This document shows, in pieces, positions 43,482-50,660 of a stretch of DNA of 64,000 bases. Within the stretch, counting starts at the first letter, position 1; the number at the start of each line of letters is the position of its first letter. Position numbers and translations under genes: made by a program. The notes beneath the pieces are model-generated. The model made no database searches and was not told where the DNA came from. It saw only the letters and a list, made by a program, of their open reading frames with translations. The stretch comes from JANQIO01 sp965601975 (GTDB lineage: Bacteria; Pseudomonadota; Gammaproteobacteria; Pseudomonadales; Halieaceae): assembly GCA_965601975.1 (NCBI GenBank), contig OZ271856.1:2480001-2544000 (forward strand), read 5' to 3'.

Positions 43482-44543
43482 TTGAAAATCTTCTATTCCT
43501 GGCAGAGCGACATAGTAGGACAGCTAAATCGGAACTTTATAAAGGACTGCCTCGAAAGAGCCATAAAGCAGCTAAACCAAGAGCACGAGATCCAGGACGC
43601 ACTTAGGCTGGATCACGATACTAAAGGGGTCGAGGGCTCTCCGGACATAGCGAGCACTATCCTTGGCAAGATTGAAGACGCCGACGTCTTCATAGGGGAC
43701 ATTACTGTTGTAGCAAAAACCAAAGAAGATAAGTCCTGCCCAAATCCAAACGTGCTGATAGAACTGGGCTATGCACTGAAGTGCCTCGGGGATGGGCGTG
43801 TGATCAACGTCATGAACTCAGCATTTGGAGCACCCGACAATAATCTGCCTTTTGATCTTGCACACAAGAGGTGGCCAATCACGTACTCCCTGGACAAAGA
43901 AAGTCTCGCGGATAAGTCTGAGGTCAGAAAAGAACTTGTTGCTGCCTTCAAAGCAGCACTCTACCCATATGTCGGCAGACCGAAAACAAGTAAAGCCGTA
44001 TTTTCTAGCCCGGCGGAACAAGTCAGACATAGAGAACAATTGAGAAAGGAGTTTCAATACGAACTTGGTGAGATGAGTGCCAAAAACATTAGATCCGATG
44101 TGATAATTAGAGATGTGGACCGCGTGGATGGGTACCCTAACGCTCAAAAAGGTGATTCGGGCATATCATCATGGTTCCGTATCGGTCTATTAGAAACATA
44201 TACGAGAGGCGTAAAGTTCTTATTGAGAACGGGAATGCTCACCTCTACGGATCAGGGTCTGAGATACACAGACAGAAAAGCGGGGGAGAAAGGGGATACC
44301 CGGGCATTCTTAATCGGCGAAGTCCCATATGACTCTATAATTTCAGTAAATTGGAGCGGGGACGAGTACTACTACTCGCCTCACATATATTGCCATTTCG
44401 ATCATAATGGCGAGCCGTATGAAAGACTAATCTACTGCGTGGAAGTGGATATGGGGCATGGCCATACCTACTACAAGGAAATCGCTGAGCTTAAGGAAAT
44501 TGAGGCGCTCAGTCGTGAAGCGGGAGTCGAATATTTCGCCTAG
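43482..44543 (+). CDS. TIR / deoxyribosyltransferase-like domain protein, candidate defence effector
   Basis: A 353-residue protein. The N-terminal 170 residues form a Rossmann-like domain starting KIFYSWQSD. It continues with DHDTKGVEGSPDIASTILGK, DADVFIGDIT and NPNVLIELGYALKCLG; the glutamate in LIELGYA is where TIR and nucleoside deoxyribosyltransferase folds keep their catalytic acid. The C-terminal part (about 185-353) is unrecognised and rich in aromatic residues (EYYYSPHIYCHFDHNG). The TTG at 43482 with GAGG nine bases upstream is preferred; the longer frame overlaps the previous gene. It is third in the tight trio. NAD or nucleotide cleavage in antiphage defence is a hypothesis. Confidence 0.65.
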   Translation: MKIFYSWQSDIVGQLNRNFIKDCLERAIKQLNQEHEIQDALRLDHDTKGVEGSPDIASTILGKIEDADVFIGDITVVAKTKEDKSCPNPNVLIELGYALKCLGDGRVINVMNSAFGAPDNNLPFDLAHKRWPITYSLDKESLADKSEVRKELVAAFKAALYPYVGRPKTSKAVFSSPAEQVRHREQLRKEFQYELGEMSAKNIRSDVIIRDVDRVDGYPNAQKGDSGISSWFRIGLLETYTRGVKFLLRTGMLTSTDQGLRYTDRKAGEKGDTRAFLIGEVPYDSIISVNWSGDEYYYSPHIYCHFDHNGEPYERLIYCVEVDMGHGHTYYKEIAELKEIEALSREAGVEYFA

Positions 44544-44966
44544 CAGCACTCAATGACTTTCAATTTAGTCTTGAATGCTTCGCGCAAGATCTAGCCAGGC
44601 ATCATAGGGTCAGAGTAACACTTCCATGGGAAAACCCGTCCTACGCGATCTGGTCCGTAATCATGCGCTAACGGCTCGCTGTATGTGCTAGCAATGGAAT
44701 CAGGAGCAACGCAGATTATTCGCAAGCTTGACTGAGAAACGAAAGGTCGTCACCAGGGAATGTACTTAAAACCTCACTCTGACCCCCATTCCCGCCAGGG
44801 AATGTCCTTAAAACCTCACTCTGACTCCAATTCTCGTCAGTGGCTGGGAATCGAGCCATGATTCTGAGTCAGCCATATTTTCGTGGAACATTTGCTACAT
44901 TTCTGGCCGGATTTCGTATCAGAATCAGGCAGATACAATTGGCAGGACAAAAAAGGAGCTTAAGCG
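44544..44966. other. intergenic region with repeat remnants
   Basis: No gene is supported. It contains a degenerate partial copy of the island repeat at about 44601-44635 (ATCATAGGGTCAGAGT...) and a 42-bp tandem repeat at 44753-44836. The far end carries an AAGGAG ribosome-binding site for the next gene. Confidence 0.5.
44753..44836. repeat. two tandem copies of a 42-bp REP-like unit
   Basis: Units at 44753-44794 and 44795-44836 differ at only a few positions. Both begin CCAGGGAATGT, contain CTTAAAACCTCACTCTGAC and end in TTC(C/T)CG. The shared CTCTGACCCC-like core matches the arm of the 51-bp repeats further on. Read on the minus strand it is GGGGGTCAGAGTGAGGTTTT, a form I associate with REP elements mobilised by REP-associated tyrosine transposases; no such gene is present here. 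Confidence 0.75.
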
Positions 44967-45671
44967 GTGTTGTTTTCTGATGATTTTCTGAGTGAAGTTG
45001 ATAGTGACCCGATAGGCACTATCGTCAAAATCTGTGGAAGCGTAATTGATCAGCTCGATCTTGAAAACCAAGAACCATGGACTGAATCCGATAAAGCATT
45101 GCTACTCGAAGCCGTCGCCCTAATTGACTCGATTATGGAGAAGAATGACATTGGCGCCGGACCGCCGGAACCGAACCTAGGCGGAAGCACGCAAGAGACT
45201 TGCAACAGGTTTTTTTCCTACATTCAGAAGCTCCAAGTGGAATTCTTGGCAATCAAGGATGAACTCGCGCTATCAACCCTTAAGCGGAGATATCGAACTC
45301 AAGTTGGAGCCACTTTTTCCTACGAGTTTTCTCAGGGCGACCTCGATCGAGTTCAAACATTGGTAAATGAGCTCCGGGAGAAGATTTCTGAAGTTCGCGA
45401 TCTAGAAACAGAGCACAAGCAGAGGCTCCTGCACCGGCTGGAGAAACTCCAATCCGAATTGCACAAGCGGGTCTCTGACCTAGATAGATTCTGGGGGATG
45501 GTTGGCGATGCGGGAGTAGTTTTGGGTAAGCTGGGAACGGACGCCAAGCCTATAGTAGATAGAATCAAAGAAGTCACTGAAATTGTCTGGAAGACCCAAG
45601 CAAGGTCAGAGGAGCTTCCGAGCGATTCCCCAAGCCCGCTTCTGGGCCATGATGGTGAGCCCGACGAATAA
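44967..45671 (+). CDS. hypothetical coiled-coil protein
   Basis: Not recognised. A 234-residue acidic protein starting at a GTG with AAGGAG eight bases upstream. The region from about 80 to 175 is strongly helical with heptad-like spacing (VQTLVNELREKISEVRDLETEH, then HRLEKLQSELHKRV), predicting a coiled coil. A mildly hydrophobic stretch (WGMVGDAGVVLGKLG, about 175-190) follows and the tail is polar. No catalytic motif is evident. It lies in AT-rich accessory DNA between two repeat clusters and may be a structural or sensor component of an unknown function. Confidence 0.6.
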   Translation: MLFSDDFLSEVDSDPIGTIVKICGSVIDQLDLENQEPWTESDKALLLEAVALIDSIMEKNDIGAGPPEPNLGGSTQETCNRFFSYIQKLQVEFLAIKDELALSTLKRRYRTQVGATFSYEFSQGDLDRVQTLVNELREKISEVRDLETEHKQRLLHRLEKLQSELHKRVSDLDRFWGMVGDAGVVLGKLGTDAKPIVDRIKEVTEIVWKTQARSEELPSDSPSPLLGHDGEPDE

Positions 45672-45748
45672 CGCCATTCCTTAGTTACACCGAGCGGACG
45701 ACCGTCCCGCGGAGCCAAGGCCTCCAGAATGCTGAGCCAAATTCAACA

Positions 45749-45799
45749 ATACTGGGGTAAGAGCTAAATTTCTGAGAAATGCTACTCTGACCCCAATAT
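45749..45799 (+). repeat. 51-bp palindromic repeat, copy A
   Basis: Begins ATACTGGGGTAAGAGC, has the inner palindrome ATTTCTGAGAAAT, and ends CTCTGACCCCAATAT. The outer arms (ATACTGGGGT and ACCCCAATAT) are inverted copies of each other, so the whole unit can fold into a long hairpin. It aligns without gaps to copies B-E. Confidence 0.85.
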
Positions 45800-45945
45800 C
45801 TTTGCTGACGCTAGTTGGAAACCATCTGCATCAGTGGCATAACGCCAGGAAGAAGTCCTGTCTGGTCCACACCGGCGAAAACACGTTCTAAAACGGCAGG
45901 ATCTTGGCGAACCTATCTAATTTGGAAGGAGAAATTGACGGGACC

Positions 45946-45996
45946 ATACCGGTGTCAGAGTTAAACTCCTGTGAAATGCTACTCCACCTCCAGTAC
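45946..45996 (+). repeat. 51-bp palindromic repeat, copy B (degenerate)
   Basis: Same length and register as copy A but the most diverged: ATACCGGTGTCAGAG at the left, GTGAAATGCTACT in the middle and CTCCAGTAC at the right. The left and right arms have changed so that the outer palindrome is weakened. Confidence 0.65.
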
Positions 45997-46020
45997 CTTA
46001 AACTGTAAACATAGTTACAG

Positions 46021-46524
46021 ATGGGTTTTTACGGGATGCAAGAACTGACTGAATCCCAAGTCAACCACCTCGTTACAGTTGCATCGACACTGGCAGCTGT
46101 AGCACTTGGCGGTGTGATTGCCTGGTGGCAGGCAAAAGCGCAACATGCCAGGGAAGTCGAGCAGACTCAAAGGGAAGAAGAAAAGCGTCTGTGCGAGCGT
46201 CTCTACTTAACACAAAGGGCAGCATTCCGTGTATTTATCGATGAACGCGCTTATGTGGATGGTGAGGAGCCTGAGCAACCTGACAGAGCGCCGGTAGATG
46301 AGCTGAACATGTTGGTCTCTTTGTACTTCCCCGAACTTCAGGAAGCGCTAGTCAATCTAGAGTCAAAGCACCGACAGCTAATAGACGCCAAACTTGGGCC
46401 TGATTCTGAACATGAGGCACCTATACCTCCGGAGGTGATTGAGCTCTACTGGGAAGAGTACGAGGAGCAAGCTCTGTACTTTAGAGGTAGGATAGAAGCC
46501 AAGATTATCAGCGACTTCCACTAG
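46021..46524 (+). CDS. hypothetical small membrane protein
   Basis: Not recognised. A 167-residue protein with one N-terminal hydrophobic segment (VTVASTLAAVALGGVIAWW, about 17-37), then an Arg/Glu-rich helical stretch (QAKAQHAREVEQTQREEEKR) and an acidic C-terminal domain. Topology is probably a single anchor with a cytoplasmic helical tail. Two in-frame ATGs (46021 and 46036) are possible; neither has a good ribosome-binding site. It is flanked by repeat copies B and C. Confidence 0.5.
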   Translation: MGFYGMQELTESQVNHLVTVASTLAAVALGGVIAWWQAKAQHAREVEQTQREEEKRLCERLYLTQRAAFRVFIDERAYVDGEEPEQPDRAPVDELNMLVSLYFPELQEALVNLESKHRQLIDAKLGPDSEHEAPIPPEVIELYWEEYEEQALYFRGRIEAKIISDFH

Positions 46525-46824
46525 CCGGCCACAAGCCGGGCAATTCGCGAGAGCTTAGGCAAAATTCTGTCCAAATTAAAGAAATAAATGGCAGAAAAAG
46601 CTCGAACTCTATCGCCGCTCCCGAATACTGGGGTCAGAGCAAGATTTTCGAGAAATGCTGCTGTGAGCCCAATTTCTTACGCCTACGCATGGAGCCCCAT
46701 TCCTGTCCTCGACAATTTCCTTCTACGAAACATTTCACTACTGACATAACCACGGTCGATATCACAGTGACGAAGAATCCGAGGTAATATGCCGCCTTGA
46801 GCCGTAAACAATGGAGAAGGCCGT
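46525..46824. other. intergenic region with one 51-bp repeat
   Basis: Holds repeat copy C (46625-46675). Otherwise AT-rich unique sequence; no RNA or gene is seen. Confidence 0.5.
46625..46675 (+). repeat. 51-bp palindromic repeat, copy C
   Basis: ATACTGGGGTCAGAGC at the left, CGAGAAATGCT in the middle, GTGAGCCCAATTT at the right. Gap-free alignment to the other copies, with several changes in the right arm. Confidence 0.78.
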
Positions 46825-47331
46825 ATGGAGCACATCACGTTGGAGATTTTGACCATTGTTGCAATTCTTGTGGGCCCGATTGCAGCAGTGCAAATCACAC
46901 AACTTCTCGAACGAAGAAGGCAAAGAAAAGGGGTTAAGGAACAGATTTTCAAGACACTAATGCGGACACGCGCAAGCGGTGTGCATCCCGATAGAGTGGA
47001 AGCGCTGAACATGATCGATGTAGCTTTCCACGGCACCAACAAGAGGGACCAAAAAGTAGTCGCCACCTGGAAAAGGTACCTGGACGCATTGAACAGCCCG
47101 GAAGACACGACGATCCTCCAGAGGCGCTACGATGTATTTTTCGAACTTCTCGGGAACCTGTCCGACGCCGTCGGCTATCGCTTCTCAGAGAAGGAGCTGC
47201 AAAAGAGCAGCTACATTCCTCAGGCGCACGTGGACGCTGACCATGACCAATTCCTTCTGAGAAAGGGAATGTTGGCCTTGTTGAATGGCGAAAGCTCAAT
47301 CAGTGTCAAAGTCTCAGACCAAACAAAATAA
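46825..47331 (+). CDS. small membrane-anchored protein resembling DUF6680
   Basis: A 168-residue protein. The N-terminal hydrophobic segment (LEILTIVAILVGPIAAVQI, about 6-24) is followed by a basic stretch and IFKTLMRTRASGVHPDRVEALNMIDVAF. That combination fits my memory of the DUF6680 family, whose function is unknown. The ATG at 46825 follows a purine-rich GGAGAAGG sequence. It is flanked by repeat copies C and D. The family name is a recollection, not a search result. Confidence 0.6.
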   Translation: MEHITLEILTIVAILVGPIAAVQITQLLERRRQRKGVKEQIFKTLMRTRASGVHPDRVEALNMIDVAFHGTNKRDQKVVATWKRYLDALNSPEDTTILQRRYDVFFELLGNLSDAVGYRFSEKELQKSSYIPQAHVDADHDQFLLRKGMLALLNGESSISVKVSDQTK

Positions 47332-47353
47332 GAGTACATATGGGCTCTCATGT

Positions 47354-47404
47354 ATACTGGGGTAAGAGCTAGATTTCAGAGAAATGCCACTCTGACCCCA
47401 ATAT
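47354..47404 (+). repeat. 51-bp palindromic repeat, copy D
   Basis: ATACTGGGGTAAGAGC at the left, CAGAGAAATGCC in the middle, ACTCTGACCCCAATAT at the right. Its outer arms are the same as in copy A, which lies 1.6 kb away. Confidence 0.85.
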
Positions 47405-47470
47405 CTCTTGTCTGCCGCTGCGGCAGCATTTGCACTAATCAATTAATCCTCGCTAGGTTTAGCAACCTCT

Positions 47471-47989
47471 CTAACTTTTTCCCGCTGGAGACTTTTTAAC
47501 AGTAGAAACAATTTCTAGCTTCTCAAGACTTGACACTAACCCGCCAGCCGTACGGGCTAGCACAAGCTTTAGGATATTGAGCATCTGTCCAGCGTGTTGA
47601 TTTCTGTACTTAGTGAAGGCCTTACCAAGAGGGCGACCGATGAGATCCACATCTGCCTGAGTAATCTTCTTATCTCGCTCGTGCGAACACTGATTTCTTA
47701 TCTTATTAAGATGGCGGAGAACTGTTGTTAGTTCATCACCCACACAATCCAATGCGCGGACCAGTGTCAGCTTTTGGCTAAAACTGAGGGAACCATGTTC
47801 AATCAGAATGTCTCCACGCGGCAGTTCTGCACAAATTACCCTTTCCAAAAGATATTCGAAGAACAGGTGCGTCCGAAGCACCAGGAGTACTGGGTCATCT
47901 AGGTCTTCAATGGTTGCAAAAAACTCATCTTTGTTTGCTTTCTTGGCTTTACCGGAAATCCCGTCTTCTTCTTGCTCGTTCTTACTCAT
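47471..47989 (-). CDS. HEPN-like helical protein, hypothetical
   Basis: A 172-residue, mainly helical protein. After a charged N-terminus comes a helix pair (VLRTHLFFEYLLERVICAEL, about 37-56). Then HLNKIRNQCSHERDKKI has an R-x4-H arrangement (IRNQCSH, about residue 98) like the catalytic motif of HEPN ribonucleases. HEPN domains are common in toxin-antitoxin and abortive-infection systems, so an RNase toxin is possible; that is inference from one motif. First minus-strand gene of the island from the left, transcribed towards repeat copy D. Confidence 0.5.
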   Translation of the reverse strand: MSKNEQEEDGISGKAKKANKDEFFATIEDLDDPVLLVLRTHLFFEYLLERVICAELPRGDILIEHGSLSFSQKLTLVRALDCVGDELTTVLRHLNKIRNQCSHERDKKITQADVDLIGRPLGKAFTKYRNQHAGQMLNILKLVLARTAGGLVSSLEKLEIVSTVKKSPAGKS

Positions 47990-48099
47990 TACTCACCAGT
48001 TGTCTGTATTCATTTGGTAGAACATTCCGAATGGGCTTCAACGGGCAGCCACTCTATCTTTAACCCGGCAACAAGCTTCAAAGCACACATGCATCGTAC

Positions 48100-48150
48100 A
48101 TACTGGGGTCAGAGTTAAATTTCTGAGAAATGCTATTCTGACCCCAACAT
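48100..48150 (+). repeat. 51-bp palindromic repeat, copy E
   Basis: ATACTGGGGTCAGAGTT at the left, the inner palindrome ATTTCTGAGAAAT, and ATTCTGACCCCAACAT at the right. One of the best-preserved copies, with a ten-base arm match around GGGGTCAGA/TCTGACCCC. Confidence 0.85.
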
Positions 48151-48213
48151 CCCTGCCCTTGATTGCACTATGCAGACTATCTCTAAGTCCGCCCCGCTGG
48201 CACGGCATCACCA

Positions 48214-49362
48214 TTAAAACCAATGTGGCCTATGGGTAGATATCATGTATTCGCCCGTCACCATCTGATTCAACATCAGGTTGGGCATTTTTGTGCGGAG
48301 TACTCTGATTATTCGCTCCATCAGCTTTGCGCCTCGACAGTGCGACTCAAGGAAAGCCACCCAAATATCAGGGTAGTACCGAGCCAGCATGCTTAGAGCA
48401 AAGCTAACTTGGAAAAGATCAACTACTTCGGGCACATCAATATCGTCTGGAAAGTAGATTCGCCGATGATCTAATGTCTCTCGCCAGAGCGGATACTTGA
48501 AATTCACTGTCTCGGCAAAGGGCGTCTCTACAGCACCCACCACCTGCCCAGGAATGATATTTATTGAAAAGTTCACTCGTTCCTGGCACTCGAATACTCC
48601 AACAACTCGCATCAAGCTCTCGTAATTGGGCGCAGAGTGAATGACAAATTGATGCTTCGTAGTCCCATTATCTCTATCTATGAAAAGGGTATGCTCTCCC
48701 CTGAAATGGTCTCGAACCACGCCGTGCTTCAGGAGGTCTGAAGTGAGATCAGGGATGGACTCGACCAGATCGAGAAGTGATGCTTTTCGATTTATCAGCT
48801 CATCAACCTGGGCTCTTTGAAAACCACCGATAGGGACGTAGTTACGTGACTCGGTTCCTTTGCTGAGGCCGATGGTTGTCGCGTATGCCCTTTGCTCAGA
48901 CTTGAGGTTGGTGTACCAATTAACAAAATGCCCAGCAGGTTCAACTTGCACTGAGGTTTCGCGTAGCAAGTTCAAGCCCTCGGTACATTTGGGCAGCGTT
49001 GCACCAATACCAAACCTGAGTCCGTGATTTCTGTTGCTGCTATTGTTTCGAAGACGGTCTAGGGAAAAGTTTCCGTCACCTCTTAACAACATTACTGCGG
49101 TGGAAAGGGACACGGCGCCGTAGTAAAGCAGATTTGGCCTAGTTAAAAGTGATGCGTGACTGGCTGAATCGTAGTACTCCTTCGCCTGGAGAAGCGCAGC
49201 TCTGATCTGCGAAGCTTGCTTCTTATAGTTCTGTTTCAGGCTAGGAGTTTGAGCAGGGCCATGGATCTCCTCTATGGAATCAACCGCTATGTCGAGGTTG
49301 GCAAACTCCAATAGTCGTCGCCAAACCTCTTCATAAACATTGTCGGTGGTTACCCACTCCAT
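48214..49362 (-). CDS. YaaC-like family protein
   Basis: A 382-residue protein. The segment LLTRPNLLYYGAVSLSTAVMLL (about 72-93) followed by NHGLRFG recalls the YaaC family, whose members are uncharacterised. The C-terminal half is helical and ends MVTGEYMISTHRPHWF. The ATG at 49360-49362 is preferred with an AAGG about 10 bases upstream; a TTG seven codons earlier also opens the frame. It is the last coding gene before the tRNAs, separated from the HEPN-like gene by repeat copy E. Family assignment is by recollection. Confidence 0.55.
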   Translation of the reverse strand: MEWVTTDNVYEEVWRRLLEFANLDIAVDSIEEIHGPAQTPSLKQNYKKQASQIRAALLQAKEYYDSASHASLLTRPNLLYYGAVSLSTAVMLLRGDGNFSLDRLRNNSSNRNHGLRFGIGATLPKCTEGLNLLRETSVQVEPAGHFVNWYTNLKSEQRAYATTIGLSKGTESRNYVPIGGFQRAQVDELINRKASLLDLVESIPDLTSDLLKHGVVRDHFRGEHTLFIDRDNGTTKHQFVIHSAPNYESLMRVVGVFECQERVNFSINIIPGQVVGAVETPFAETVNFKYPLWRETLDHRRIYFPDDIDVPEVVDLFQVSFALSMLARYYPDIWVAFLESHCRGAKLMERIIRVLRTKMPNLMLNQMVTGEYMISTHRPHWF

Positions 49363-49677
49363 TGAGAGCACACCTTGAGTCAAAGTCCTCGTTACAAGTA
49401 TAAGCCACTAGGTTTTGTGCAAGACCGGCATCCCGCCCCATTGGGGCGCGAGCTCTATTTCCACGAGCTAGCGACTGAACAGAACTGACCATCTCCTGCA
49501 GATTGTCCGGTCCAAAAACTTCACAGCCTTCAAAACCATGAGTGCAGAGGTCGCTGGACCGAGTCCCGTCCGGCGCAAAGCGCCTAAGACATTGATTTTT
49601 TAGGAGAAATAGCCTGAATCAGACTGCCTCTAGGACGGTCCCCAGAAGTCGTAAGCCATTGACTTTAACGGAGTGAG
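49363..49677. other. intergenic region at the right edge of the island, with a tRNA-Asp relic
   Basis: No gene is supported. At 49547-49576 the plus strand reads GAGGTCGC, six changed bases, then GAGTCCCGTCCGG, matching the T-arm and acceptor side of the neighbouring tRNA-Asp but in inverted orientation. A shorter match (GTCCGGTCC) lies at about 49505. Two imperfect direct repeats of TAAG(A/C)CATTGA(T/C)TTT occur at about 49585 and 49650. Confidence 0.5.
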
Positions 49678-49754
49678 TGGCGGACCGGACGGGACTCGAA
49701 CCCGCGACCTCCGGCGTGACAGGCCGGCATTCTAACCAACTGAACTACCGGTCC
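49678..49754 (-). tRNA. tRNA-Asp (anticodon GTC)
   Basis: A 77-nt cloverleaf read on the minus strand: 5' GGACCGGTAG, D-loop AGTTGGTTAGA, anticodon GTC within CCTGTCACG, T-arm GGGTTCGAGTCCC and an encoded 3' CCA. The acceptor stem GGACCGG/CCGGTCC pairs fully. It lies downstream of tRNA-Val on the same strand, probably in one transcript, and marks the right border of the accessory island. Confidence 0.95.
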
Positions 49755-49837
49755 AACGGTAGCGACGCAGAGGACTGTGCCCCGACGTGTTTCTTCTTAT
49801 ATATAGCCTTGAATGGATATAGCTAAGAAGTTCGGAT

Positions 49838-49913
49838 TGGTGGGTGGTGACGGGATCGAACCGCCGACCCTCTGCTTGTAAGGCAGATGCTCTCCCAGCT
49901 GAGCTAACCACCC
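49838..49913 (-). tRNA. tRNA-Val (anticodon TAC)
   Basis: A 76-nt cloverleaf read on the minus strand: GGGTGGTTAGCTCAGCTGGG, anticodon TAC in CCTTACAAG, T-arm GGCGGTTCGATCCCGTC, acceptor end CACCACCC and encoded CCA. It is transcribed ahead of tRNA-Asp; the Val-Asp pair is common in gammaproteobacteria. Confidence 0.95.
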
Positions 49914-50660
49914 CTGATTCCGAGACCGCGCATTATAGAGATTTCGGCTAGGCTGTCAAACGCCCCGAGAAAAAAATCCCAATGCCCGCGAATGCCTTAA
50001 AACACAGGGTTTTTGCGGCTACACTGGCGCTGAATTTCGGGCCAAACCAGGCGCCAATGGAAATCTGCAGGGAACCTGATTTCGAGGCCGAACACCGGCA
50101 GCCGAACGTCCCCGAGGGCCACAAGTGCGCGCGGCTGCACGGGCATGCTTTTCACCCGTTGTGCCAACACCGCCTGAATAACATTGCGGGACTGGAAATC
50201 TCCGACAGAGAAACATTGGATCCCGAAGAGGCTGGCGCCGGACCTTCACCTGCTCTCCAGCGTGGAAATCCGCGAAACATGCACCTCCAGATGCGTTTAT
50301 CGCGGCGAAGACTGAAAGTTAGTGAAAGCTAAGCGAGAAAGTAGTTCCGCATAGCGTGAAACAGCTCATTGCGCAAGGTTATTCACAATTTTTTTTCTGT
50401 CATGAAACATTCACACACTTAGCTATGCCTTTAAAGTTATCACTTCATATATGCTTCTTATATCATTGTTTTTATTATATTTATCGGCATTGCACATTTT
50501 TTAATCAATCTGTAACGAAGGTGATCAACAGGCGCTCTGGGGGCATGTTAAACAATTTACCCACTGACTTATCCACAGATTCTGTGGACAACCTTTTCGG
50601 TCAGTTTTCTTACCGAACCACTGCACCGTCGACGCACATGTCCGTGGAAGTAGCCCTCTC
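49914..50660. other. long intergenic region with AT-rich tract and DnaA boxes
   Basis: No gene is supported. The 116- and 102-codon plus-strand frames here lack a ribosome-binding site and recognisable protein features. The left end must contain the tRNA promoter (minus strand). A very AT-rich tract at about 50380-50520 is followed by an inverted pair of DnaA boxes at 50569-50591, about 70 bp before the LysE gene. Confidence 0.55.
50555..50593 (+). promoter_or_regulatory. inverted pair of DnaA boxes (copy 2)
   Basis: CCACTGACTTATCCACAGA then TTCTGTGGACAA: a perfect box TTATCCACA at 50569-50577 and a one-mismatch box TGTGGACAA at 50583-50591, head to head with a 5-bp spacer. It shares the preceding CCACTGAC with copy 1 at 11827-11863, which lies on the other strand. 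Confidence 0.6.

Larger units (their letters stand above)
45672..46020. other. intergenic region with two 51-bp repeats
   Basis: No gene is seen. It contains repeat copies at 45749-45799 and 45946-45996, listed separately. The rest is unique AT-rich sequence. Confidence 0.5.

Noticed and set aside
45749..48150. The 51-bp repeats as attC sites of a chromosomal integron
   Set aside because: The repeat-gene-repeat layout is suggestive, but the GTTRRRY/RYYYAAC core sites are not conserved (only copy E has GTTAAAT by chance), gene orientation is mixed, and no integron integrase is present.
45749..48150. A CRISPR array
   Set aside because: The spacing between copies is 150-750 bp and holds whole genes; no short regular spacers and no cas genes.
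49982..50332. 116-codon frame after the tRNAs
   Set aside because: No ribosome-binding site, no recognisable protein features, and lies in a region without other coding signals.
50380..50593. The chromosomal origin oriC
   Set aside because: Only two DnaA boxes and no dnaA, gidA, parAB or rpmH nearby; kept only as a low-ranked finding.
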